Below, piece after piece: positions 24,930 through 36,900 of a stretch of 64,000 nt of DNA (its first letter is position 1; every line of letters starts with the position of its first letter). Location: positions 37,212,955 through 37,276,954 of the forward strand of contig CM063111.1 of the NCBI GenBank assembly GCA_031841125.1, given 5' to 3'. The position numbers and the translations under genes were made by a program. Source of the DNA: Acanthococcus lagerstroemiae (Eukaryota; Arthropoda; Insecta; Hemiptera; Eriococcidae). Below the pieces are notes generated by a model, which was not told where the DNA came from, did no database searches, and saw nothing but the letters and a program-made list of their open reading frames with translations.

Positions 24930-27900
24930 ACGCAACAAAGAACATACTGTACCTGAAGAGTGATGACATTAGAAAGATGGTCCTTTGATAGGATATCGTG
25001 CATCACAGCATACAAGACATACAACAAAAATTGTCGAAACTCGTGTGCTCTCCAAAATGCCAACAGAGACAGTCCTCTAGGAGCCCGTTGAAATTCACAG
25101 GGGTAGTACTCATAGAGCTGAGACATCCTTTCATTCACCACTTTCAAATACGATGCCGAAATGATGCGTTGAAAGCCAGCAGTAATTCCTAACCATGTGT
25201 CTATGAGTCTCTTGAAGACTCCTAGAGTAGGTACATAATAAATATTCTATTAATGTCATAGAATTATTAACTGAATACTTATCGAAATTTTAATATTTGT
25301 ATTCCATTTACTCTTGCAAAACTACTTTTTCTATAAATTCATAATTTTCTCGAGTCCCACTTGGATACAATAAAATTACAAAGTATCTTATGTGATCACC
25401 GCGAACTTGAACTTTAACCTCCTTGTGACAACTCAGTTTTTCTGCATTGGAATGAAACTGAAAATTATTCACACTCGCATTACTTCCAACGAATTCATCA
25501 CAGGTCTCCTGTCGTCATTCCATCAGTGATGTTACTTTACTTGTCACTACACTCATTTTCACATCTACTTCAAAAGTTCTCTACTGCTCCTTGGTCAATC
25601 TTGATTTGTGCCTCCAAACCTCATACTTATATACAATCCTGACAAATTTAGACACCCGTAAAGTCTTAATGTCACCATTAGATCTAGTTGGATACTCTGG
25701 GTGTTAAGAGAAACTTTATATTCAGAAGAAAAATAAAGCAACTGTTTTTTCTAGTTTTATTTTAAAAATTTAGAATAATCTATATTTTTTGTTTTTTTCA
25801 GTTTAACAATAACGTTTTGGGGTGTTAACCCATCGGCACCAGTTGTTAACGCACTAACTGATGCTGGGATAACACCCAAATATGGTATGTAATGCTGTAA
25901 AAAAAAAAAAGTCATTATTTTAAATTTTTAAATAAAACTAGAGCAAACTGTTTTTCTTCTAAATAGTTGGATCCCGACAAACCAGATTGACCATCAATTT
26001 ATCATCCATTTTATGTCATTGTGAAATTGATTCAAATTTGATGTCAATTGATGTCACATTTAGATCAAAGTTAAACTTGATGCAATTTGCACCCAAACTG
26101 ATGACAATTTGATGTGAAAGTGAAATACTTGACTCTACTTTGATGTAATATTACAGTCAAAATGCTGTCAAACAGTCACTGATTTTTCTGAGTTGAACAT
26201 GACTTCATTTCTACATCAATTGTGCATCAAAAGTGAGTATATCAACATTGACTGCTTTTTAGTGTGAAATTAATGTCCAGTGACCTATAATCAGCATCAA
26301 ATCACAGTGAAGAATGTTACAAAATAATGAGACAACACTTTGATATCTATTACACATCAAATTTAGGTAGAGGCAATTTGTACATAAAACTGATGACAAT
26401 ATGATGTAAAAGTACAATCCTTGACGTTGCGTTCATGTAAAATTACAGTCAAATTGTTGTCAAACAGTCACTGAATTTTTTGAGTTGAACTTGACTTCAT
26501 TTTTATACCAATTGTGCATCAAAAGTGAGTAGGATCAACGTTGACTGCTTTTTAGTGCCAAAGTAATGTCCATTGTTTAAAATTAGACCCATAATCAGCA
26601 CCAAATCTCAGTCATGAGTGTTAGAACATAATGAGATGACACTTTGATATCTATTACACATCAAATTCAGTTGAACTCGAAATACACTCATATTTAATGT
26701 CAATTCTTGGTCCAAATCAAGTCAATCAATGTTTATACCTGTCAATTGACCTCATTTTGATACCTTTATGTCCTCAAATTCAGTTGATGTGATGTGTTAA
26801 CTTTGGTTAACTCATCTTTACATCAAATATACCTAACAAAGACACGCTAATATCCAATAAGCTGGGTAGCCCAATGAGCAATCAGTTACCCTCTAGTTAC
26901 CCGCGGAAAAGTTACCCATTTGCAACCACTGGTTACCCTCAGATTACCCAGAAACTCATCAGTTACCCTTGGTTCCCCTTATTTAGGTACGTGATGGGCA
27001 ACTGGCTGGATTTTGCAGATCGTGACATGCAATCAGTTACCCTCCAGTTACTGGTCGAAAAGTTACCAATTTGAGGAGTTATCTGTCAAAAGGGCGTCCG
27101 TTCAATGTATTTCTTATGGGAACGGACGCCCTTTTGACAGATAACTCCTCATGTCCTCATTTGTAAATCAGAGAAATCGATTTTCTGATTGATCGATTAA
27201 TTTTTGATTGATTGTCGATTTTTCAATTTTTTAATCGCCGATATTTTGACTAATTTATTTACTAAGAACTAAAAACAGGAACACGGATTAAAACAATACT
27301 AAAAAATTTACAATGGGATCGAAAAATTGATTTTTAAATGCAGATTAATTGAAAATTGTTGAAAAATAAATTGTATATTTCATCGTATGGCTGCACTGAT
27401 TTCTAGTTTGTTTAAGTTCTGTAACGAATTTTAAGCGTTTGTACTCTTTTTGTTTTGTTCTACTTTCTTGTATGTTTTGAAATAAAATGAATTTATAATA
27501 AAAATGATTGATCAAAGATCGAAAACCGAACATGAGGTATTTGACAAGTCGATCAGAATTTTAAAAAAGTCGATTAATCGAAAATGATCGATGATCGATT
27601 TTTGATCGAAATGGTTACTTTGAATCTTATCACACGACGACACGAGGCTGTGTCAGAGCTGTATCTTTTTCTTGTTCATTATCATTGCAATTGCTAGCGC
27701 GCCAAACTGCTATATTATTTATTGTTCGTCGCGTTTCATCGGCTGAAAGTGAGAAAGAGATTTGAAAATTGTGACCTGTGAGGACTAAAAAGAAGAAAGA
27801 ACGATCAACGGAAAAGCTGAGACCGCCAGAAACTGAGTGGAGAAGCGAGAAACCGCGATATCACGCTGGAATCTGTTTCAATTAATTTCGTGTTTCCTCA

Positions 27901-30900
27901 TTCCGCGTTATTTCTGTCATCATTTTACTGAGTTGTGTTACTGTGTTGTTCGGTCGTTCCAGAATCCAGATTTCATCGAAAGTGACTGAAAGTAAACAGA
28001 TACAAGGGTACCAGATACGATATCCATTACATACGTATTGCCAACAGGCTTTTGTGTGCAAGTGCATGATGCGTTAATTATACTATTCTGTTTAATATTA
28101 ATGTTCCTTCGCTTCAGTTGATACGTGCAGTAGATTGCTTGGTACCTATCTTTGAAGTTTCTAGATGTTGTTGAATTGATAGATAACGAGCATGTAATAC
28201 TGAGCGCAAGGCTCCATTGAATTTCCTCCGCGTTAGGTTTTAGAAGCATCTGTCCAGCACCATCAGTCAAAATACATACCAGTAAAGCTCTACTGAATAC
28301 TTTTATATGGTAAGTGATCTTTTGTGAATAAATTCCAACCTTGTATTACGTGCTGTTAAAACGAATCAATAGGTAAAGATAATAAATTGACATAATTTCC
28401 AGATTATCCTCGTTCATGTTACATTGTCACGATGGGTAGAAGGATAAGGAAAGAACCACGGATACGATATAATCTGAAGACAGTGAGTGCCCGAACATTT
28501 CGAAGAATGAAGTTAAAAAAAGTAATAACATTAATCAGATATTCTATACCGATCACATAATTGTTTTAATTTCGCAAAAGGTGATATACTCAGTACATTT
28601 AAAGAGAACTGATGAAAATGATGAACGATGAGCGGCGCGCTGTCCGCCCGCTCTTATTTACGGGTGTTGTACAAAATAGGTTAAAGAATGGATGTGTTTT
28701 GATGCTTTGCGACCACTGTGAAAACTGACGCAAATCATAACTATTAAGTAATGAGAACGCGAGTTCGGATCATCATATTAGATCCGATGAGAGTGAGACA
28801 CGTACTCGACGTTCCTGCTGGTCTGCCGGTATACATACATTACTGATAAAGGAAACTATAAAACGGATTAATTGGTCTTAATTTGAGCGGGTGTATTATA
28901 CATAATTATAAATCAGGGATGAGAGTGCGTGGAAAGCCTTTCTTTCAGTTCCTATAAGACTAGTTTTTTCCTTTTTTAAATTCTGTCCCGCCGTGATTAT
29001 ATAATATATCTTGGTCGTTTGTGTTATGCATTATAGAAACTGTTAGCTGCAAAAACTGTCGAGTCTAGCGCATCGTCAGCGAGCACATGTTCCTCGTCTG
29101 AGGACGAGTCACTGTCCAGCAAAGTTAGTGATTTCAGCGAAGGTGATGATTTCAACGAAGTTGATGATGCTGATTTATCAAAAAATTACAATTCTTATCT
29201 TAGTGATGATGGCAATGTTCGCAATGAAATTCGTCATGATTACCCAGGTACACATCAATTTCGCCCTAATTTAAATGTATTGGTATTTAAAAAGTCTATC
29301 TATGTTACTGGTCGACGTTTTGAGAATCACAGGTTCATTATATGGGTATGTTTGTAAGGCAGGGGTAGCCAACCTGTGCTGGTTGCTCTTTAACGGCCTT
29401 TGAAAGCTTACCAAAAATGTACAGAATATTTTATTTTATATCAGCGCTCATTCATACTGTACTAAATGAACTTCAGCTGTCCATCATCATGCTATTGCTG
29501 GAAACAACATTATATGTGTATAGGAGACGATTTTGTTTTTAATCAGTTTATCCATTCTGCTTATTAATCACTCTAAAAATTTCGTTGAACTAACAAATTT
29601 TTGTAACGTTTTACTTCTTGCACTGAAAATTGATGTGAAACCTATAGAACCTTTTCAGCGTGTATTGAAAAAAAGCTTTCTCCGCAATGTCTCATTCGCT
29701 TCCCAATTCCGTTTGCAGAAAATGAGACTACCCAATTTGTTGTGAAAAAAGGAACAACCAAACACCTCATATCATCAAGTATAACTGGGTGCTGTTAAAC
29801 GTACGGGAACCAACCAGTAAAATCTGTTTTTTGAGAACACGTGATTCAAAGTTCAAGAGCCATGTAGGAACTATATGACGAAGCGTTTACTGATAATTTC
29901 AATGTGAGTACAGTACACGTTTTTGAATCGGGGGCCCAATTTTGAAAAACTCTATTTTTTATGCTTTTCCCGAGGATACTAATAGGTAACTCGTTTTGTT
30001 TACAAATGTTGGTTGGTTCCCTTACGCTGAACAGCGTCCAACTATGGCCTGATTCTCATTTTCCTCGTTTCTTACTTTCCAACTACTGTATACATATGCG
30101 TGGTGACATTTCAGCACTTGACATTTCAAGAAATGAAACTTCTGGAAGTATGACCGACGGATCTGACTTTACCAGTCAAACTTCTGATGTTACCTCCGTT
30201 GCTAGCACCACGGTTGATACGACATTCACATCAGATTTAAAAGCATTGGTGAACAACTACCCCCAGATTCCAGGGCAAGCGATTACTGGTTTCCTGAAAT
30301 TGCTTCATAAGCATAAGAAAAACATGGCTGAAGAAATCATTCCTTCAGATTATCGTGGTCTCATGAAAACTCCCCGCTTGTGTAAAGTTCGACAGCTCGA
30401 AGAAAGAACAACTTACTATTATTTTGGAATTCAATTAACCTTACAGAAATATTCTCAGTTGCTTAAGAATATCACAACCATCATGTTGGGTGTCTTCATT
30501 GATGGTGTTGAGGGAGATAGAAGTACTGGGCTGGTTCACTGGCCTATCCTCGGAAAAGTTCTAGAAATTAAAGAAAATGTGATCTTTCCCATTGCATTAT
30601 ACACAGGCTACTCCAAGCCAAAGTGTGTAGAAAGTTACCTCAGACAATTTGTTACCGAGGCCAATAATCTGTATTTGAATGGAATCTTGATTGATAGAGT
30701 GACTAAGAACTTTAAATTGATTCGAATTTTGGGAGATGCTCCTGCAAGATGTCTCTTTTTGAACACAGCTCCACCTAATGCGTTTAATCATTGCGTATAT
30801 TGTACTATTCGCGGTGAAAATCTCTTGAATCGTAATCACTTTTATGAGAAAGTACCTTCTATTGAGAGGAATAATGAAGATTTTACAAATTATCAGTACT

Positions 30901-33900
30901 CTGACAACCTCCAAAAAGGCCGTACGCCTCTTATGGATTTAATCGATTTCAGTATTCTTGAAGGTTGTCCATATGATCCTATGCATATGATCATGCGCCT
31001 GGTAAGAACTTTGTTAGGATTCATGGTTGATGTTGAGCCAAATAAAGTTCGACGGAGGCGATCAAAGTTATACCGACTATCACCTACATCTAAAAAGATG
31101 ATATCAAATGATTTAATAAAGTGGAAAAGATATATCCCAATGGAATTTCAGCGGAAGACAGATGCCCTTGATAAATTCAGCCGATGGAAAGCCACACAGA
31201 ATCGATTCTTCTTACTTTATGCCAGTCCAGTTGTTCTATGGAAGCGGGTCCACAAGGAAGTGTACAGAAACTTTTTACTCCTACATTTCAGCCTCCGTCT
31301 TTTGAGCATGAAGAATGTGACACCAGCTCAAATGAATAGAGTTCAGCTTCATTTACAACAATTTGTACACTCATATGCTGAAATATATGGACCTGAAGCT
31401 GTCACACATTACATCCACGCGCTATTACATATTGTCCCACTGGTGAAGATTCATGGCCCGCTCCTGAATTTTGCTGCCTTCCTCTTTGAAAGCTATTTAG
31501 GAAATTTCAAACATTTCAAGCATTCATCTAGGTTACCTAGTCAACAAATAGTTAATCGAATTATCGAGAGACAATTAGCCTGTCGTGAACTATACATGAA
31601 GAATAAGAGAATGAATAAATTTCCTGATAATTCACAATACAATGATGGTGAATTGCCACCAAACTTTCTGAAGAACAACTTTCAAAGCTACTCGCAAATC
31701 AATTTAGAAACATGCACCATTAATGCATGCAAAGACTCGGACAACTTGATTTTTTTGAAGAATGGAAATATATTTCGTGTTCAGAACATCGTTGTTAGCC
31801 GCATCAATAGCAATGATATAAATTTGTATGGTTACTGCCTGACAGACAAACAAAATTTTTACACATATCCAGAACCTTCCTCAGTTGTGGGAATTCACCG
31901 AGCCACTGACGATTATGATGCAAAATTATTTAAGAAAGTTTTCAATGTATCCGAATTTCACAGTAAATGTATTGGACTACCATTAGAAAAGAACCAAATT
32001 GTGGTGGAATGTATGCTGCATTAGACAGGTATCTTTTTGTATATTTGTAATGCTGGGTAAAAAATGGCAAACGGGTAAAACTTTTGGTAAGAACTTAGCA
32101 TGTAATGTTACAGTTTTAACTTTGGCAATTATAACATCGGGATTTTCACTTAAATTGGATTTACATAATATGCTTACAGCATGCTACAGTAGGTTTGAAT
32201 GTATAAGAACGGTATAAAAAAATCTGGAAGTTTACATTAACAAATGAAAATGGGGAACTATTTTACCAGTCTAAAGAAAACTAAGAAATAGTTGACAAAT
32301 CATGATATTTATTCATAAATTCTCCCTCTCTCTTCTCCTCAATTGCTCTCTCAACTTTGCCCACATCCTTATTTATCATACAAGATACTTACTGTTTTTA
32401 TGGATGCTATGATACTTTCTTCATGGAATGCTTCTCAAAAATACTAAAAAAACAATGGGTTTCAATGTAGAACTAATTTTTTGCTTTGGGCTACTATTGG
32501 GACGCTTTAAATGTGCTTCATATGCGTCACCTCAGCGTACCATACCCATGATTGTCAGAATCTTTATAATTTCACATATCATTTCAGATGTTCACCATCT
32601 TAAGTCATGCGGACGAAGCAAATAATATGATTGATTATTGTGCGGTGCCTGAAGAATGGATTTTTGGAAATTATTTTTATTATCCTCCTGCCAATATCAA
32701 GGGGAAGACGTTACGAAAGTTGATGAAAGAAGCAGTACCACCTCCCACACATAGCTGGATCAAATTTCGTATAAGAAAAATACACTATTCAAAAATCAGT
32801 AAGTGACTTCTTCAATCTTGAGAGGTTTTATAGTGAGTGCAAGGGGTGCCAGGTATAGAACTGAGGATCAGTTTTTTAATTATCAAGTTTATTACAAGTA
32901 TCAACAGCTATAGTGGCCGTTCCATTGTTCTTGACTTAGACTTGGTTATGTTTGGTGATTTTGCAGTTTATTGTTGTACCCATTTTACACTCAGTTCTTG
33001 AAACTCTACAATGTCCATTTCCAAAATAAACCTTTTGGTAATTTTATGTATTGTATATTTTCAATTTGTAGAAACAATGGATCAAGCTGAGAAGCTGGTG
33101 AAGAAGACAGAAAGGGAGAGTAGTGCCGCCGAACACTCGCCTTCTACGAAACAAAAAAAAAGGAAACATACTCCTAATAAAAGATACTATGAGACATCCT
33201 CTTCATCATCAGCCTCTACTGACAGTACTAATCTATATACATATTATTTGTGATATGATCTGATATACCCTGGCTTTGTGCTGCAAATATCAAATTGGAG
33301 ATTATTAACCCACTTAACATTTTCCCCTCCCTGCATTTTTTGAAGGTTTACGTAAAGAATTTATTTCTTTCACACAAAGTCTAGGTTTGTCAGATCGCAT
33401 CCTATTCCCCCTCTCTTAAACGGATCATGATGATCTTCATAGTGAATTCTCACGGCAAACTTTTTAAATTCTTATAGGTGATGAAGATCTGATTATGGAA
33501 AAGAAGAAGAAGAGGCCAAGCAAAGTGTTGAAACTTGGGACTACAAAAAATATATCAACTAGTAAGAAAATTTTGTCTACTTTTATTTTTATTCTTCATG
33601 CTTGAAATTGTGGAAACGGCTTTTTGCAAATGTTTTCAAGGGACAAGAATCGTAGCTTTCTACTTTTTTAGAAGTGGAAATAGTTTTTGTCAAAATAGCT
33701 TTATGAAGAAGGCCCTTTAGAAAGTACTTGCATGTATTTTTTCAAAAACCTATTTAACCATTTCTTTTTCCTCTTCTTATAGCCGCGCATACTTCTGGTC
33801 ACGATAACAATGCAGCATTGCATGAACACTCACCATTACCAATAAATAACAGTTCACCACTCCAGAATACTAATGCAGCATCTGCAACTAATAATAAGGA

Positions 33901-36900
33901 TCCAGTCGAGAATAGTTTATTTGGTAAGGGTTTTGTTTATCTTTCAGTTTTTGTAGGGTGTAACGTACTGGTCCAAAAAGAATCTCGTTTCAAATCCGTT
34001 GCACTGAGTGCAGTATTGAGCAGGACATTCATAGAAAATCACATCCGAAGATTTGTTTTAATGTATTTTCTCTTTGATAATAGATACGACTGGGCTGGAT
34101 TATTTTGCCAGCTTGAATGATGATGTCTCACTAGTGACACTGAATAAAAAGCTTGACTCAATTCAGGAGATGGTGAAAGGGATTTCAGTGATTGTGGCTC
34201 AATTTCAATCGCGGCCTCCATCATCTCTACTTGAGGAAAAAATTTTTGATGGAAATGACGATCTTCCATTGAAAGATTATAAGGCATTAATTGACTTTGA
34301 ACAGAAGGTGAAGGATAAAGTTTTCAAGAAAGAAGTTGTGAGTACATAACTCTATGCTCACTATAATAATCTGAATAAGTATGATGTTAAGAGCTGAATA
34401 TGGACTGTTATTCTTTCAGATCAACTTTTTGCTGTCTGTAGAAGGAGACACAGTCAAAGATTTGACATTCAAGCTAGTGAAAAGTGTTTTATCGGAAAGA
34501 CTCGCTTTACAATGTTGTGTAAGTAAGGAAGATGGCCTCAAAATCGTTATTGGTCACACTGGACTCGTTCAAGTGATAAAATGTAAGTATTCCTTCTATG
34601 ATTATTTATCATATCTATCATGCAGTTCTAATTACTTGTAACCCCAAAGAGTGAATTTCTCAGGAAACATAAAAAATGTTTTAAATGAAATAATTTCTTT
34701 TCCAACTTCGACTGCGGTTTCCAATTTTTTTTTTTTAAACTTCAGATGTCAAGATTTATTGATCCCATTACAACTTTCTCAAAAAATTATTCTTATTATG
34801 ATTGTTGAAATTTTTTTTCATTTCCTGAAAAATTTACTTTTTGGGGTTACAAATATAATTAGAACTACCCGATCAATGTGCTTCACTAATAATGAAATAC
34901 CTCTGACATATGCCTATGCTGCTATGGTGGAACAGAATTTGTGGGATAAAGTTTACAGAAAAAGAAAATGAAACTCACTCTTCATTTTAGCAAGAAGACT
35001 GATTACCCTGCTTGATGTATTCAGGAGTAGTAAATGTCACTACTAATTTTGGATCTATATAATATGTATATGTTATAGCGGTTGTGTCAGAACGGTTTAA
35101 AAAGTATATAAATAGTAGAAGAAGTATATTTAATCCTGACCCTACAAAAGTTCAGAAACAAATGGGCATGAAATTGCGAGCATGGGCATATACACTTTCC
35201 AGCAATGTTAAAAAGCTGCAGTTGGTAAAAGATGCCCATGAAGAACTACTATGTAAGTTGCAATAAAAGGACAGAATTTTAAAATTTACTTATTTGTATT
35301 GGAGAAACAATTTTACCATATGCTAATGATCATATTTCAGCGCTACAAAAGAAGGCGGTCATTATTAATGATAATGATGAAACAAGCATCAGGGTGGTGG
35401 ACAAGGATCTGCATGAGCAGGAGCATCAGGATGGAGACAAGAACACAGTTAATTGCACATCAGCCAATAATGAAGTGTGACGGCTCAGTGTTATAGCTCA
35501 TATATTGTATAATATGTTTTCATTTTTTAATACCGAATAAAAATTACTGAACCGACATCAATTATACATATATTGTATATCAAAGAATGGTATACAGGAA
35601 TTGGACAGCTATTTGATATCAAAAGTGGAGAAACTATTGAAATCATTTTGCAGCCATTATATGCATCAAATGAGGGTTTGCACCTAAAATGTACCTAACA
35701 TAGTCATCAGTTTTACGCCATTGGGGGATCATATACCTCAAACTGATATTTAATTTTTGCAATCATGCATCAAAGGAGGTCTTGTACCTGAAATGTACCT
35801 AACTTTGACATCAATTTTACGCCAACCATGGATTGTTGTACCTTGAATTGATATTTAATTTTTGCAATCGTGCATCAAAGTAGGGTTTGTACCTAACATG
35901 TACCCAACTTTCACATCAATTTTATGTCAATCATGGATCATTGTACCTCAAATTATTATCTAATTTTTGCAATCATGCATCAAAGGAGGGCTTGTACTTG
36001 GAATGTACCTAACATTCACATCAATTTTATGTCAATTATGGATCATTGTACCTCAAACTGATACCTAATTGCTGCAGTCATGCATCAAGGGAGAGGTCAT
36101 ACCTAAAATGTACCTAACTTTGACATCAATTTTATGCCAACCATGGGTTAAGTACCTCAATTTGATATCTAATTTTGCACTCATTAATTTCAAATTGATA
36201 TCAAAAATGTGTCAACTTTTGCATTCATGATGCCAAATTGGTATGAAAAACGTGTCAAAATTGAGTCAAAAGTGGCGGACATTTTGTGATACTTCATTGA
36301 TATGACATCAGTATCCATATTTTGTCAAACCCCACTATCAATTTCATGTCAATAATGTGCATTATTGTCATCAAATTAAGGTCAATCTGGTTTGTCGGGG
36401 ATATTATTTTAAAAATTCACAAGTTGTGGAAGAAAAAAATCGAGGTTAACCTAAATAAATAAGGTGCATGGAATCTAGCACTACTTGCTCGACGAAATCA
36501 AAATGCTCCAATGGAATCCGAGCGAGAGGGCAATCGCTGTTGGCCTTCCAATCGTAATCCGTACTATGGTAGAAGTTCGACGCTACTCTGTAGGTCAACA
36601 AATGAACGAAAAACGGACAAAATGAAAGTCAATAGTATCGGTGAAACAAATATAATGTATTGAAATTAATGATTTCTTTTGTTCTATCACTGACCTCTTG
36701 ACCAAATTTTCTACCATGGGGAAACAAGTGCGCCCATCAGACCTTATGCCACATATTGTACATTTACTGCAGCTGAAGAATCCTGTGCAGTGCTTCATTC
36801 CTAGCATGAATGCCCTCGCAGGTGCATCAGCTAGGAAACTGTGAAGCTTAAATAAATAAAACTGATTGTGTAGTTCGATCCCATCGTTCAAATATAACAA

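Larger units (their letters stand above)
25973..36399 (+). mobile_element. Type IV CACTA/EnSpm-like element, apparently intact (10.4 kb)
   Basis: The 20-bp termini CCCGACAAACCAGATTGACC and GGTCAATCTGGTTTGTCGGG are perfect inverted repeats. GAT flanks both ends (25970-25972 and 36400-36402), a 3-bp target duplication. Inside are two plus-strand genes with open, phase-consistent exons, a transposase (28432-32024) and a DUF4806-like protein (32588-35480). Both ends have long subterminal repeat fields (26000-26800 and 35600-36390). Perfect ends, an intact duplication and two intact genes make this the best candidate in the window for an active autonomous transposon. Confidence 0.94.

Noticed and set aside
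29533..29745. 70-codon frame in intron 2 of the type IV transposase
   Set aside because: It lies between good splice sites that join the transposase exons in phase, and no family is recognised. It could be an old insertion but is not supported.
29961..30114. Start of the type IV transposase at the first in-frame ATG of the long open frame
   Set aside because: The sequence before 30115 is better explained as intron: an acceptor at 30113-30114 joins in frame to two upstream exons, and the extra 51 residues show no family resemblance.
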